Position numbers and translations under genes: made by a program
Source of the DNA: Spirochaeta sp.
GTDB taxonomy: Bacteria > Spirochaetota > Spirochaetia > DSM-27196 > Alkalispirochaetaceae
Reading direction: 5' to 3'
NCBI GenBank assembly: GCA_007130865.1
Contig: SLRR01000062.1
Coordinates: 1 to 40,507 of the forward strand
DNA length: 40,507 nt
Notes under the pieces: generated by a model
What the model saw: only the letters and a program-made list of their open reading frames with translations
What the model was told of the DNA's origin: nothing
The model's database searches: none
Shown: positions 8,719-17,364 of the stretch, piece after piece
Layout: every line of letters begins with the position of its first letter
Numbering within the stretch: the stretch's first letter is position 1

Positions 8719-10930
8719 GGGTTTTCAGGAAAGTTTTCGCGCGGAAGCGCATGAACTGCTCGGTTCGCTGGAGGAAGCTCTCCTGGAACTGGAGGAGTCT
8801 CCGGAAAGCCCGGAGGCGATCTCCGCCGTTTTCCGTACGATGCATACGATCAAAGGTTCCGCCGGGATGTTCGGGTTTGACTCGATTTCGAGTTTTGCCC
8901 ATCACGTGGAAACGATCCTGGAGGACGTTCGTAACGGAATGGTGGCGATAACGCCGGGCCTGATAGACCTGACGCTGAAATCTCGGGACCACATCCTGAA
9001 CATGCTGGAGTCGCCCGACGATCCGGAGCACGCGCGGCGTTCCCGGAACCTGCAGGATGCTCTGGAGCAGGAAGCGCGACCCTCGACCGCGGAGGCGACC
9101 ACCCGGAGTTTCTCGGGAGAGGTTCCCACGGAGAAGATCGGCGCTGACGAGGAGCCCGGAGCCGACGAATCGCCCGGAGCCGACGAATCGCCCGGAGCCG
9201 ACGAGGAGCCCGGAGCCGACGAGGAGCCCGGAGCCGACGAAGCGCTCGCGCCACTGCGGGGCGAGGAGGGCTCGGTCGACTCCGTAGCCGCTACGTGGCA
9301 TATCCGGTTTGTGCCGGTGGCGGGGATAATGCGCAACGGTACGAATCCTCTGCTCCTCCTGGAGGAACTGCACGACCTGGGGGACTGCACAGTTGTAGCC
9401 CATACCGGCGCTGTAGGCAGCCTGGAGGAGTTTCCGCTACAGGACTGCAACGTTTCCTGGGACGCGTTCCTCACCACCGAAGCAGGTCGGAACGCGATCA
9501 CGGACGTTTTCATGTTTGTCGCGGATGAGTGTGAACTGACGATACGCGTCGTCGATGAGATCGATCTCAGCGAAGAACCGCAACAAAAGCGACTCGGTCA
9601 GATCCTTATCGACCGCGGCGTCGTAGAGGCGGCGGTCGTGGAAGAGGCGGTGGCGGGACAGAAGCGCCTCGGCGAAGTGCTTCGGGAAAGGGGTGTCGAC
9701 GGTGAGGAGATCGACACGGCCCTCCGCGAGCAGGAACACGCCCGACGAGTCCGGGAACGGGTGCAGAGTGAGGCCGGAACCGCAAGTATTCGGGTGAACT
9801 CGGATAAACTCGACGACCTTGTCGACCTGGTGGGTGAACTCGTAACGTTGCAGGCTCGTCTGAATCAGACCGCTCAGCAGAGCGGCGATGGATCGGTCGC
9901 GGTGATCGCGGAGAACTTCGAACGACTGATCGGATCGCTGCGGGATCACACGATGAGTATTCGTATGCTGCCCTTGTCCAGTTCGTTCAATCGATTCCGT
10001 CGACTCGTGCGGGATCTCTCGCGGGAACTGCATAAGGAGATCGAGCTCGCCACCGAAGGCGGTGAGACGGAGCTGGACAAGACGGTCATTGAGCGGTTGC
10101 ACGATCCCCTGGTACACGTTATCCGGAACAGTATCGATCACGGAATCGAACCGGCACAGGAGCGCCTCGCCGCCGGAAAGAGTGCTCACGGTACGATACG
10201 ACTCCGGGCTCGACACATCGGCGCCAACGTGGAGATACGCGTGGAAGACGATGGTCGGGGTCTCAATCGGGAGAGGATCGTCGCCCGGGCGGTGGAACGG
10301 AATCTTGTACTTCCCGACGCTCAGCTGGAGGACCAGGAGGTATACGATCTCGTGTTTCTGCCGGGTTTTTCCACGGCGGAAGCGGTGACGAGCGTCTCCG
10401 GGCGTGGCGTGGGAATGGATGTAGTCCGGCGGGAACTCGATTCGATCGGCGGTACGGTGTCGATTGAATCGACCGGAGGAGCAGGATCAGCCCTGATCAT
10501 GACGATCCCCCTCACGCTGGCAATAATCGACGGTCTACTGGTACGCGTCGAGACGGAACGTTTTGTTGTTCCCCTCTCAAACGTGGAGGAGTGCATTGAG
10601 TTCCGTCGCTCCGGTGACCGGTGCGGTACAGTTGAGAACCGTGGCGCAATGATGCCTGTGATCGATCTGAGACAGGAGTTCTCCATTTCCGGCACACCGC
10701 CGGAGATCGAACAGGCTGTGGTAGTTTCCACGGGCGCGGGTCGGGTCGGTTTTATCGTCGATACAGTGATCGGAGAACATCAGACCGTGATAAAGAACCT
10801 GGGGCGATTGTACAACGAGATCGATGCGGTGAGCGGGGCGACCATTCTCGGGGACGGAACGGTAGCGCTGATCATCGACGTGCAACGACTAGTGAGCCGG
10901 ATTACAGATGCTAAACGCCACGCTAAATGA
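8711..10930 (+). CDS. cheA: chemotaxis-type histidine kinase CheA
   Basis: CheA autophosphorylates and passes phosphate to CheY/CheB receivers. Domains in order: Hpt (P1) with phospho-acceptor His45 in MHTIKGSAGMFGF; a linker of six GADEEP-like repeats (residues 144-179); a P2-like domain (about 190-285); and two short LGQIL/LGEVL units like the N-terminal domain of GspE/PilB (about 295-345). Next are the dimerisation helices P3 (from IRVNSDKLDDLVDLVGELV) and the ATPase P4 with N box VIRNSIDHGIEP, G1 VEDDGRG and G2 GRGVGMDVVRREL. A CheW-like P5 domain ends the protein. At 739 residues it is complete. It overlaps the STAS gene by 8 bases and cheR by 23. There is no separate CheW or receptor gene nearby. 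Confidence 0.96.
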   Translation: MLEGFQESFRAEAHELLGSLEEALLELEESPESPEAISAVFRTMHTIKGSAGMFGFDSISSFAHHVETILEDVRNGMVAITPGLIDLTLKSRDHILNMLESPDDPEHARRSRNLQDALEQEARPSTAEATTRSFSGEVPTEKIGADEEPGADESPGADESPGADEEPGADEEPGADEALAPLRGEEGSVDSVAATWHIRFVPVAGIMRNGTNPLLLLEELHDLGDCTVVAHTGAVGSLEEFPLQDCNVSWDAFLTTEAGRNAITDVFMFVADECELTIRVVDEIDLSEEPQQKRLGQILIDRGVVEAAVVEEAVAGQKRLGEVLRERGVDGEEIDTALREQEHARRVRERVQSEAGTASIRVNSDKLDDLVDLVGELVTLQARLNQTAQQSGDGSVAVIAENFERLIGSLRDHTMSIRMLPLSSSFNRFRRLVRDLSRELHKEIELATEGGETELDKTVIERLHDPLVHVIRNSIDHGIEPAQERLAAGKSAHGTIRLRARHIGANVEIRVEDDGRGLNRERIVARAVERNLVLPDAQLEDQEVYDLVFLPGFSTAEAVTSVSGRGVGMDVVRRELDSIGGTVSIESTGGAGSALIMTIPLTLAIIDGLLVRVETERFVVPLSNVEECIEFRRSGDRCGTVENRGAMMPVIDLRQEFSISGTPPEIEQAVVVSTGAGRVGFIVDTVIGEHQTVIKNLGRLYNEIDAVSGATILGDGTVALIIDVQRLVSRITDAKRHAK
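9140..9247 (+). repeat. six tandem 18-bp repeats in cheA
   Basis: Six direct copies of an 18-bp unit (GGAGCCGACGAGGAGCCC with small changes) encode GADEEP, GADESP, GADESP, GADEEP, GADEEP and GADEAL. They lie in frame between the Hpt and P2-like domains. Near-identity of neighbouring copies suggests recent expansion by slippage; a change of unit number would not break the frame. Confidence 0.92.
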
Positions 10931-11759
10931 ACGGCATTTCCGACGGCTGAGCGAGTTTATCGAGAACGAGGTGGGCATCAAGATGCCCGCAACGAAACGT
11001 GTGATGCTGGAAGGCCGGTTACGGAAACGACTGCGGGCGCTCGGAATGAGCTCTTTTGACGAGTACGTGGAGCACGTGTTCTCTCGGGACGACGGTGAGA
11101 TCGTGCACATGATCGATGTGGTAACCACCAATAAGACCGACTTCTTCCGGGAACCGGACCACTTCCGTTATCTTCAGGAACAACTGATTCCGCGGCACCT
11201 CCCCGAGGGTTGGGGGTTGAACGAACCGTTCAAGGTCTGGTCCGCCGCCTCCTCCACCGGAGAAGAAGCCTATACCCTGGCGATCGTCCTGAACGAAGTG
11301 GCTCAGAACCGCCGCGATTTTCGCTATCGGATCCTCGGCACGGACATTTCCACCGCGGTGCTGCATACCGCGCAAAAGGCGGTTTATCCGGCAGCGCGGG
11401 TGCGGCCGGTGGACGCGCGGTTGCAGAAAAAGTACTTTTTGCGAAGTCGCGACCGCGACGCGGAGCTCGTTCGGGTGCGACCGGAGCTTCGTCGAAACGT
11501 CGTGTTTCACCGGCTCAACCTGATGACGCCGGAGTTTCCTATTGCCGACCGGTTTCACGTGATATTCTGTCGTAACGTGATTATCTATTTTGACCGACCA
11601 CGGCAGGAGGCGATCCTGAGCCGACTCTACAGCTTTCTTGTTCCCGGGGGATACCTTTTTCTCGGGCACTCCGAGAGCATGGCGGGCCTGAACCTGCCGC
11701 TTGTATCGGTAGCTCCCACGGTGTACCAGCGACGGAAGAATACTAACCGGGAGGCGTGA
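10908..11759 (+). CDS. cheR: chemotaxis protein methyltransferase CheR
   Basis: CheR methylates glutamate side chains of chemoreceptors using S-adenosylmethionine. The N-terminal CheR_N helices ([22 protein letters not shown] region) are followed by the [15 protein letters not shown] motif typical of the family. The SAM-binding motif is [13 protein letters not shown], and [16 protein letters not shown] lies near residue 220. There is no TPR extension. At 283 residues the length is normal. The 5' end overlaps cheA by 23 bases and cheB starts 4 bases after the stop. Its presence implies that methylated receptors exist, but none is encoded in this window. Confidence 0.95.
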   Translation: MLNATLNERHFRRLSEFIENEVGIKMPATKRVMLEGRLRKRLRALGMSSFDEYVEHVFSRDDGEIVHMIDVVTTNKTDFFREPDHFRYLQEQLIPRHLPEGWGLNEPFKVWSAASSTGEEAYTLAIVLNEVAQNRRDFRYRILGTDISTAVLHTAQKAVYPAARVRPVDARLQKKYFLRSRDRDAELVRVRPELRRNVVFHRLNLMTPEFPIADRFHVIFCRNVIIYFDRPRQEAILSRLYSFLVPGGYLFLGHSESMAGLNLPLVSVAPTVYQRRKNTNREA

Positions 11760-11763
11760 TAAC

Positions 11764-12960
11764 GTGGCGAAGAAAATCCGGGTAATGGTCATCGACGATT
11801 CCGCGGTGGTCCGGCAGACCCTGACAAAGCTTCTCGACGAGAGCAGAGAATTCGAGGTAGTGGCAACCGCGGCAGATCCCTACATCGCGGCAAAAAAGCT
11901 CACGTCCGTGGTGCCCGATGTGATCACCCTGGATATTGAGATGCCCCGAATGGACGGTCTCAGTTTTCTCCGGCATCTCATGAGACAGCATCCGCTTCCG
12001 GTGGTAATCTGCTCCTCCATGGCGGAATCAGGATCCGCCAACGCGCTGACTGCGCTCGACTACGGCGCGGTGGAAATCGTTGAGAAGCCGAAGATCGGCA
12101 CCAAGCAGTTTCTCGAGGAGTCCCGGGTCCAGGTTTACGACGCGGTGCGCGCCGCCTACGAGGCACGGTACGGACTTCAGAAACTGACCGGTGAGCGTCA
12201 ACCGGGTCCGTCTCCGGCGGCACAGCGATCGCGTACGTCTGCTCCGTCCCGGGATTCCGCACCGACGGCGCAGCGAACCCGCAGCCAGGACCGGGACCAG
12301 ACGTACGAGAAACACTCCGCCGACGTGATGCTGCCCCCCCCGGACGGAAAGCCGGTTCCGGAGACTACGGAGAAGATCGTTTGTATCGGAGCATCCACCG
12401 GTGGAACGGAAGCACTGCGGGAAGTGCTTCAGGCGATGCCGCTGAACGCTCCCGGCATCGTGATCGTGCAGCACATGCCCGAGAAGTTCACCGCCGCCTT
12501 TGCCCGACGACTCGACTCGTTGTGCGAGATCACGGTGAAGGAAGCGCAGAATAACGACACCGTCCTCACGGGTCACGCCTTGATTGCGCCGGGAAACAAA
12601 CATCTTCTTCTGCGCCGGAGCGGCGCACGGTTTTACGTGGAGGTTCGTGAAGGGCCCCTGGTGAGCCGGCATCGACCGTCGGTGGACGTACTGTTCCGGT
12701 CCGCCGCGCGCGACGCCGGTGGGAACACGATCGGCGTGATCATGACGGGCATGGGAGACGATGGAGCAAACGGTCTCCGGGAGCTGCACGATACCGGAGC
12801 GTGGACGCTCGCCCAGGATGAGGAAAGCTGCGTTGTGTACGGGATGCCCCAGGAGGCGGTGAAGCGGAACGCCGTGGATCGCATCGTGAACCTGAAAGAT
12901 ATCGCCGGAGAAATACTCGAACGGGTCGGACGAAGTGGAAATATCGGTACTCGTCGTTGA
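11764..12960 (+). CDS. cheB: chemotaxis response regulator protein-glutamate methylesterase CheB
   Basis: CheB removes methyl groups from receptors, and deamidates them, when phosphorylated by CheA. The receiver domain has the acidic pair D11-D12 and phospho-acceptor D57 ([12 protein letters not shown]). A low-complexity Ser/Arg/Pro linker (about residues 140-195) follows. The methylesterase domain has the expected triad: S211 ([10 protein letters not shown]), H237 (IVQHMPEKF) and D333 ([11 protein letters not shown]). Their spacing equals that of E. coli CheB (S164, H190, D286). The start is GTG, with GGGAGG 9 bases upstream. The gene overlaps the next one by 26 bases. Confidence 0.96.
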   Translation: MAKKIRVMVIDDSAVVRQTLTKLLDESREFEVVATAADPYIAAKKLTSVVPDVITLDIEMPRMDGLSFLRHLMRQHPLPVVICSSMAESGSANALTALDYGAVEIVEKPKIGTKQFLEESRVQVYDAVRAAYEARYGLQKLTGERQPGPSPAAQRSRTSAPSRDSAPTAQRTRSQDRDQTYEKHSADVMLPPPDGKPVPETTEKIVCIGASTGGTEALREVLQAMPLNAPGIVIVQHMPEKFTAAFARRLDSLCEITVKEAQNNDTVLTGHALIAPGNKHLLLRRSGARFYVEVREGPLVSRHRPSVDVLFRSAARDAGGNTIGVIMTGMGDDGANGLRELHDTGAWTLAQDEESCVVYGMPQEAVKRNAVDRIVNLKDIAGEILERVGRSGNIGTRR

Positions 12961-14971
12961 GGATGAGAGCATCGTTGCGCTCGATATACGAACTCGCCTG
13001 AGCTCCCTTGGTCTCGACGTAGTGGGGCACGCCCGTGATGGCGCCACGGCGATCGCCCTGGCGGAAGAGAAGCGGCCGAACCTTGTTCTCATGGATATCC
13101 AGATCGTGGGCGAGATCGACGGGATCGAGACGGCTCGGATAATCTGGGAACGGTTCGATATACCCTCGGTATTCCTGACGGCTTATTCTGATCGGGCCAG
13201 CCTGGATCGCGCGAAGCAGTCGCATGGATACGGTTACCTGTTGAAGCCGTTCCAGGAACGGGAACTCATGATCGCTCTGGAGATGGCTCTGTTCAAACAC
13301 CGCGCGGAACAGCAGTTGCGCAGGAAGCGCGCGATCCTGGATACTACCCTCAACGCGATCGCCGAGGGCGTGATAACCACCACCGACGATCAAACTATCC
13401 TTTTCATGAACCGTGCGGCGGAACATCTTACCGGGTGGTCATTGGACGAAGCGCTGGGACGATCCGTGGATGAAGTACTCGTGGAACGAGCCGTGGAGTT
13501 CGATACACCGTACTGGGGCTATTCTGAAGTGCACCGACGCGACGGAAAGACGTTCTCCGCCGAGGTGACGCGGTTCCCCATTCCAGGAACGGATCTCGGC
13601 GAGGGTTCGTCGGTTGTTGTCGTCCGGGACGTTACCGAGACCCTGCAGTACCAGCAGCAGCTGATCGACGCCCGGGAAGCTGCGGAAAGTGCCGCCCGCG
13701 CCAAGAGTGAGTTTATGGCCCGCATGAGCCACGAGTTCCGGACCCCTCTCAACACGATTCTCGGCATGACACGACTTGTGGTGGACAGTGCCTCCGATCC
13801 CGACGTGCGGGAAAACCTGAGCATCTCTCTTACCTCCGCGGAAGAGATGATGCGCCTCGTAACGGACCTGCTCCAGTATTCTGCTCATGACGCGGGTGCC
13901 GTGAAAGTACGGCAGGAGTCGTTCACGATCGACGATGTTATGATCGCGGCTGTGCAGGCACACACTCTGGAAGCGTCGCGCCGCGAGGTCAGGCTCGCTG
14001 TCGTGTGCGATCCCTCCCTGCCTAGTCGTGTCTACGGAGACCATCAGCGGCTGCGACAGATATTAACGAATCTCGTATCAAACGCGGTCAAGTTTACGCC
14101 GTCCGGTAACGTTGTTCTCTCTCTGGATCTCGAAGAGCCGGAACAATCGCGAAGCCCGGTATTTACCTTCACCGTAGAAGATACGGGCGTGGGAATACCG
14201 GAGGACAAGCTGGAGGAGGTTTTTCAGGAGTTCACCCAGCTCGAGGATTCGCGTACGCGATCCTCCGGGGGAACCGGATTGGGCCTCGCGATCGCCCGGC
14301 GGTTTGCGCGGACCATGGGTGGCGACGTAAAGATCCGGTCCGTTCCCGAAGAGGGCACGACGGCGGTCTGCCGGGTGCCTCTGCGCGTGGACGAGACACC
14401 CCGGGAGGACCAGAACATACAATGGTGGCGGGATGCGCGCATATCGATCGCGGCATCGGATCCGTTGATACGACGTGTTCTCGAACCGTGGGTGCACTGG
14501 AGCGGGGAATCGCTTCACGTCCCCGGCGAGAACGTGTCGAAGGATACGCTGCTTGTGCTCGGGGCCGGCGAGTACCGGGAGGCGGGAGATTCGATCTCTC
14601 CGGAGGCACTCGTGTACGTGTTCGGTCCGGTTGGAGGCTTTGGGTCGCTACCGGAGCTTTCCCGGTCTGATCCGATCTACCTGGCGGAACCGATCACGTT
14701 TCAGAGGTTTCTTACCGCTTTGCGCGGCGGATGCAGGGACGGTGGTAGCTCAGAGAACTTGTCACCGACGTTGCAACGCGTTCGTGAATTGCTGCAGAAT
14801 GACAACGCGGACGCAGCCCGCGTGCATATCCGGCAGAATCGCGAAGCCGGACACCTGTCGGTAAACGAGGAAGAAGTTCTCTTCCGGGTGTCCCTGGCAT
14901 TGCGGAAAGACGATAAAGAATCGGCCCTGGCACTGCTGAACGAGACGACGCGCCGGGGCGAGTGTTTATGA
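12935..14971 (+). CDS. REC-PAS-histidine kinase with C-terminal pseudo-receiver
   Basis: This is a soluble signalling kinase of 678 residues with a GTG start inside cheB. Domains in order: receiver (1-125; E9-D10 pair, phospho-acceptor D54 in LMDIQI, Lys in LLKPF); PAS (about 133-240); and HisKA with the H box [14 protein letters not shown]. The HATPase follows, with N box [10 protein letters not shown]1 DTGVGIP and G2 [11 protein letters not shown]. Residues about 495-605 look like a degenerate receiver: the region before the last helix reads [12 protein letters not shown] where an active receiver has KP, and no acceptor Asp is evident. The last 70 residues are helical and TPR-like. No membrane segment is visible. 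The N-terminal receiver could be a CheA target (inference). Confidence 0.9.
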   Translation: MEISVLVVEDESIVALDIRTRLSSLGLDVVGHARDGATAIALAEEKRPNLVLMDIQIVGEIDGIETARIIWERFDIPSVFLTAYSDRASLDRAKQSHGYGYLLKPFQERELMIALEMALFKHRAEQQLRRKRAILDTTLNAIAEGVITTTDDQTILFMNRAAEHLTGWSLDEALGRSVDEVLVERAVEFDTPYWGYSEVHRRDGKTFSAEVTRFPIPGTDLGEGSSVVVVRDVTETLQYQQQLIDAREAAESAARAKSEFMARMSHEFRTPLNTILGMTRLVVDSASDPDVRENLSISLTSAEEMMRLVTDLLQYSAHDAGAVKVRQESFTIDDVMIAAVQAHTLEASRREVRLAVVCDPSLPSRVYGDHQRLRQILTNLVSNAVKFTPSGNVVLSLDLEEPEQSRSPVFTFTVEDTGVGIPEDKLEEVFQEFTQLEDSRTRSSGGTGLGLAIARRFARTMGGDVKIRSVPEEGTTAVCRVPLRVDETPREDQNIQWWRDARISIAASDPLIRRVLEPWVHWSGESLHVPGENVSKDTLLVLGAGEYREAGDSISPEALVYVFGPVGGFGSLPELSRSDPIYLAEPITFQRFLTALRGGCRDGGSSENLSPTLQRVRELLQNDNADAARVHIRQNREAGHLSVNEEEVLFRVSLALRKDDKESALALLNETTRRGECL

Positions 14972-14984
14972 TCGTTATGATCGC

Positions 14985-14990
14985 AGGAGG
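14985..14990 (+). promoter_or_regulatory. Shine-Dalgarno deciding the receiver-gene start
   Basis: AGGAGG abuts the ATG at 14991 with no spacer but lies 6 bases before the in-frame GTG at 14997. The GTG is therefore the better start. Confidence 0.7.
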
Positions 14991-14996
14991 ATGAGA

Positions 14997-15395
14997 GTGC
15001 GGTTTTTAATCGTGGAGGACGACTTTGGCAGCCGGCGGTACCTGCAGATCCTCTGCCGTGACTACGCGGAGGTGGACGTCGTGGTGGACGGTGAGGAAGC
15101 GGTGGAAGCGTTCCGCCTGGCCTGGGAGGAAAAATCACCGTACACGCTCGTGTTCATGGATATCATGATGCCCAACAAGGACGGCCACCAGGCTTTGCGG
15201 GAGATCCGGGAAATGGAGGCAACGATCGGGGTGCACCACAATGATCGTGTACGGGTGATCATGACGACCGCTCTCGAAGACCCGCGGAACGTAGTGGACG
15301 CCTATTATCACGGTGAAGCGGACGCCTACCTGGTGAAACCGATCGACAAGGAGAAACTGCTCGAGACTATCCGCGGTCTCGGCGTGGAAATCTGA
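14997..15395 (+). CDS. single-domain response regulator (CheY-like)
   Basis: The 132-residue protein is one receiver domain with no output domain. The acidic pair is in LIVEDDFGSRRYL, the phospho-acceptor Asp is in LVFMDIMMPNKDGHQAL, the Thr position is in VIMTTALEDP and the Lys is in YLVKPIDKEKL. All catalytic positions are present. Together with its place between two kinases in a CheA operon, this suggests a phosphate shuttle or sink, or a diffusible output such as motor binding (inference). The GTG start is preferred over ATG 14991 because of the Shine-Dalgarno spacing. The next gene begins 1 or 4 bases after the stop. Confidence 0.93.
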   Translation: MRFLIVEDDFGSRRYLQILCRDYAEVDVVVDGEEAVEAFRLAWEEKSPYTLVFMDIMMPNKDGHQALREIREMEATIGVHHNDRVRVIMTTALEDPRNVVDAYYHGEADAYLVKPIDKEKLLETIRGLGVEI

Positions 15396-15396
15396 A

Positions 15397-17322
15397 GTGA
15401 TGCGTAAGGGGGCTCCCGCTGCAGCCGGACAGTCGGAACGTATACTGGTCGTCGAAGACGAGCAGATCGTTGCGCTGGATATACGATTACACCTGGAACA
15501 GCTCGGGTATACGGTAGCGGCATCTCACGCCGAAGCGGAAACCGCCCTGGAGTATCTCCAGGAGGTCCGTGGCGCTCCGCCCGATCTGGTGATCATGGAT
15601 ATCCATCTCCAGGGGGCGATGGACGGTGTTTCCGCCGCAGAAATCATCCGGGAACAGTACGACCTGCCGGTTATCTTCATGACCGCCTACGCCGACGAAG
15701 AGACGCTGGCGCGAGCTAAAGTCACGGAACCGTTCGCTTATATTATCAAGCCCTTTGAAGAGAGGGAGCTCCGTACCGCCGTCGAACTGGCGATGTACCG
15801 GCACCGGATGAGCCGGGCTATCCGCGAACGGGAGCGACTGCTCTCGCAGGTAATGGAGGCGATCCACAACGGGATCGTGGTGACCGATTCCGCGGGAAAG
15901 ATCCGCTACACCAACTCGCACGCACAGAACGTACTCCCGGCAGGGCTCGAAGCGGGGAAGGAGCTTGAATCATTCCTTCCGGAGCCGCTGCTGCGGGAAC
16001 TGAACCGTACCGATGCAGGCGGATCCACCGGTAACTGCGTCAACTGGGAGCGCACCGACGAGACGGGAAGAGGTCTGACGATCGAGGTGCGCAGCCACGG
16101 ACTTCCCGGAGAAACCTCCGCCACGGTCTGGGTGCTGACCGACTTGACCGAACGGCTCGCCCGGGAACGGGCGCTCCGTAAGCAGGAGGAGCAGCTTGCC
16201 CATTCCCGTCGGATGGAGGCGGTTGGCCGACTTTCCGCGGGGCTCGCGCACGATTTCAACAACCTCGTGACGGTGATCCTCGGTTACGCGCGGCTGGCCC
16301 TGGAGGATGCCGAGACACAACCGCACCTCTCGGGGTTACGGGAAAACGTGCAGGGTCTCTACGATACGGCTCACCGTTCAGCGGATCTCACGCGTCGTCT
16401 CCTTTCCCTGAGCCGTGTCTCAAATAACTCCCGGGAAACGTTCACCCTGGAAACGCTCCTGGCCGACGTAGCGCCCATGGTCCAGGGAGTCCTCACCGAA
16501 AATATCCGTCTTCAGACGGTCAACCATGCGGCGAATGCCTCCGTCAACGCCGATCGACGCAGTATGCAGCAGGTACTGCTGAACCTGATCCTGAACGCCC
16601 GCGATGCGATGCCTCAAGGTGGAATGATCTATCTCACCGCCGAGACCGTGACCGTGGATCACAGCCTGGCTACGTACAACCGAACTCTGGAACCGGGGGA
16701 GTACGTCCTGCTCTCGGTGACGGATACGGGTGAAGGGATCGACCCGGACAACCTCCCGCATATTTTTGAACCGTTCTTCTCCACCAAGGAGGAAACCCGG
16801 GGGAGCGGATTCGGATTGGCTACCGTGTACAGCGTGATCGTTGACTCCGACGGCGCAATCCAGGTATCCAGCACGCTTGGCCGCGGGACGCGGTTCTCCC
16901 TGTACCTGCCTCTGGCGGAAACAGCCGATCGGTTCCGTGAACGCGGCGCGGTCGAGACGAAGGGACTCCGCGGGTCGGGAACCGTACTTGTCGTAGACGA
17001 GGAGAACGGCGTCCGGGGAATGCTGGTACACGCTTTGCGTTCAAACGGGTACAATCCGATCTCCGCGCGCTCCGTCGGGGAGGCGCTGCTTTTGCTCGGC
17101 CATTTCGACGCGTGTCATACGGTGGTTTCCGACCTCTCGGCGCCTTATCACACTACTACGGAGATCGTGGAGCTCTACCGCAACGCGAAGAACGACGTCC
17201 AAATCGTGCTGCTTTTTGCGGGTGAGCAGATCGACGCCGGGCAGGACGCGACCCTGCTCAAGCCGTTTGAGCCGGAACAGCTTCTGAAGACGCTAAGGCA
17301 TCTGAGCTACACTGGTGAGTGA
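15397..17322 (+). CDS. REC-PAS-histidine kinase-REC hybrid kinase
   Basis: Soluble hybrid kinase of about 640 residues; it starts at GTG 15397 or ATG 15400. Domains in order: receiver (about 14-135; ILVVEDEQIVALDI, acceptor Asp in LVIMDIHLQGAMDG, Lys in YIIKPFEERE); PAS (about 145-255); and an NtrB-like HisKA with H box GRLSAGLAHDFNN. The HATPase follows (NLILNARDAMPQGG, DTGEGIDPDN, GSGFGLATV). The C-terminal receiver (about 528-638) keeps an Asp in VVSDLSAP and the Lys in LLKPFEPE, but has Phe where the conserved Thr/Ser normally stands (VLLFAGE). The first receiver closely resembles that of the upstream kinase, suggesting they arose by duplication (inference). It is the last gene of the chemosensory run. 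Confidence 0.92.
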   Translation: MMRKGAPAAAGQSERILVVEDEQIVALDIRLHLEQLGYTVAASHAEAETALEYLQEVRGAPPDLVIMDIHLQGAMDGVSAAEIIREQYDLPVIFMTAYADEETLARAKVTEPFAYIIKPFEERELRTAVELAMYRHRMSRAIRERERLLSQVMEAIHNGIVVTDSAGKIRYTNSHAQNVLPAGLEAGKELESFLPEPLLRELNRTDAGGSTGNCVNWERTDETGRGLTIEVRSHGLPGETSATVWVLTDLTERLARERALRKQEEQLAHSRRMEAVGRLSAGLAHDFNNLVTVILGYARLALEDAETQPHLSGLRENVQGLYDTAHRSADLTRRLLSLSRVSNNSRETFTLETLLADVAPMVQGVLTENIRLQTVNHAANASVNADRRSMQQVLLNLILNARDAMPQGGMIYLTAETVTVDHSLATYNRTLEPGEYVLLSVTDTGEGIDPDNLPHIFEPFFSTKEETRGSGFGLATVYSVIVDSDGAIQVSSTLGRGTRFSLYLPLAETADRFRERGAVETKGLRGSGTVLVVDEENGVRGMLVHALRSNGYNPISARSVGEALLLLGHFDACHTVVSDLSAPYHTTTEIVELYRNAKNDVQIVLLFAGEQIDAGQDATLLKPFEPEQLLKTLRHLSYTGE

Positions 17323-17364
17323 TTGTTGCACTCGGTCCGCACGGTGTAGTACAAATGCACACCA

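Noticed and set aside
9140-9247. Possible CRISPR array
   Set aside because: The 18-bp units are head-to-tail with no spacers and are in frame within cheA.
12028-13092. 354-codon minus-strand open frame opposite cheB and the first kinase
   Set aside because: It mirrors two genes with intact catalytic residues; no motif or ribosome site supports it.
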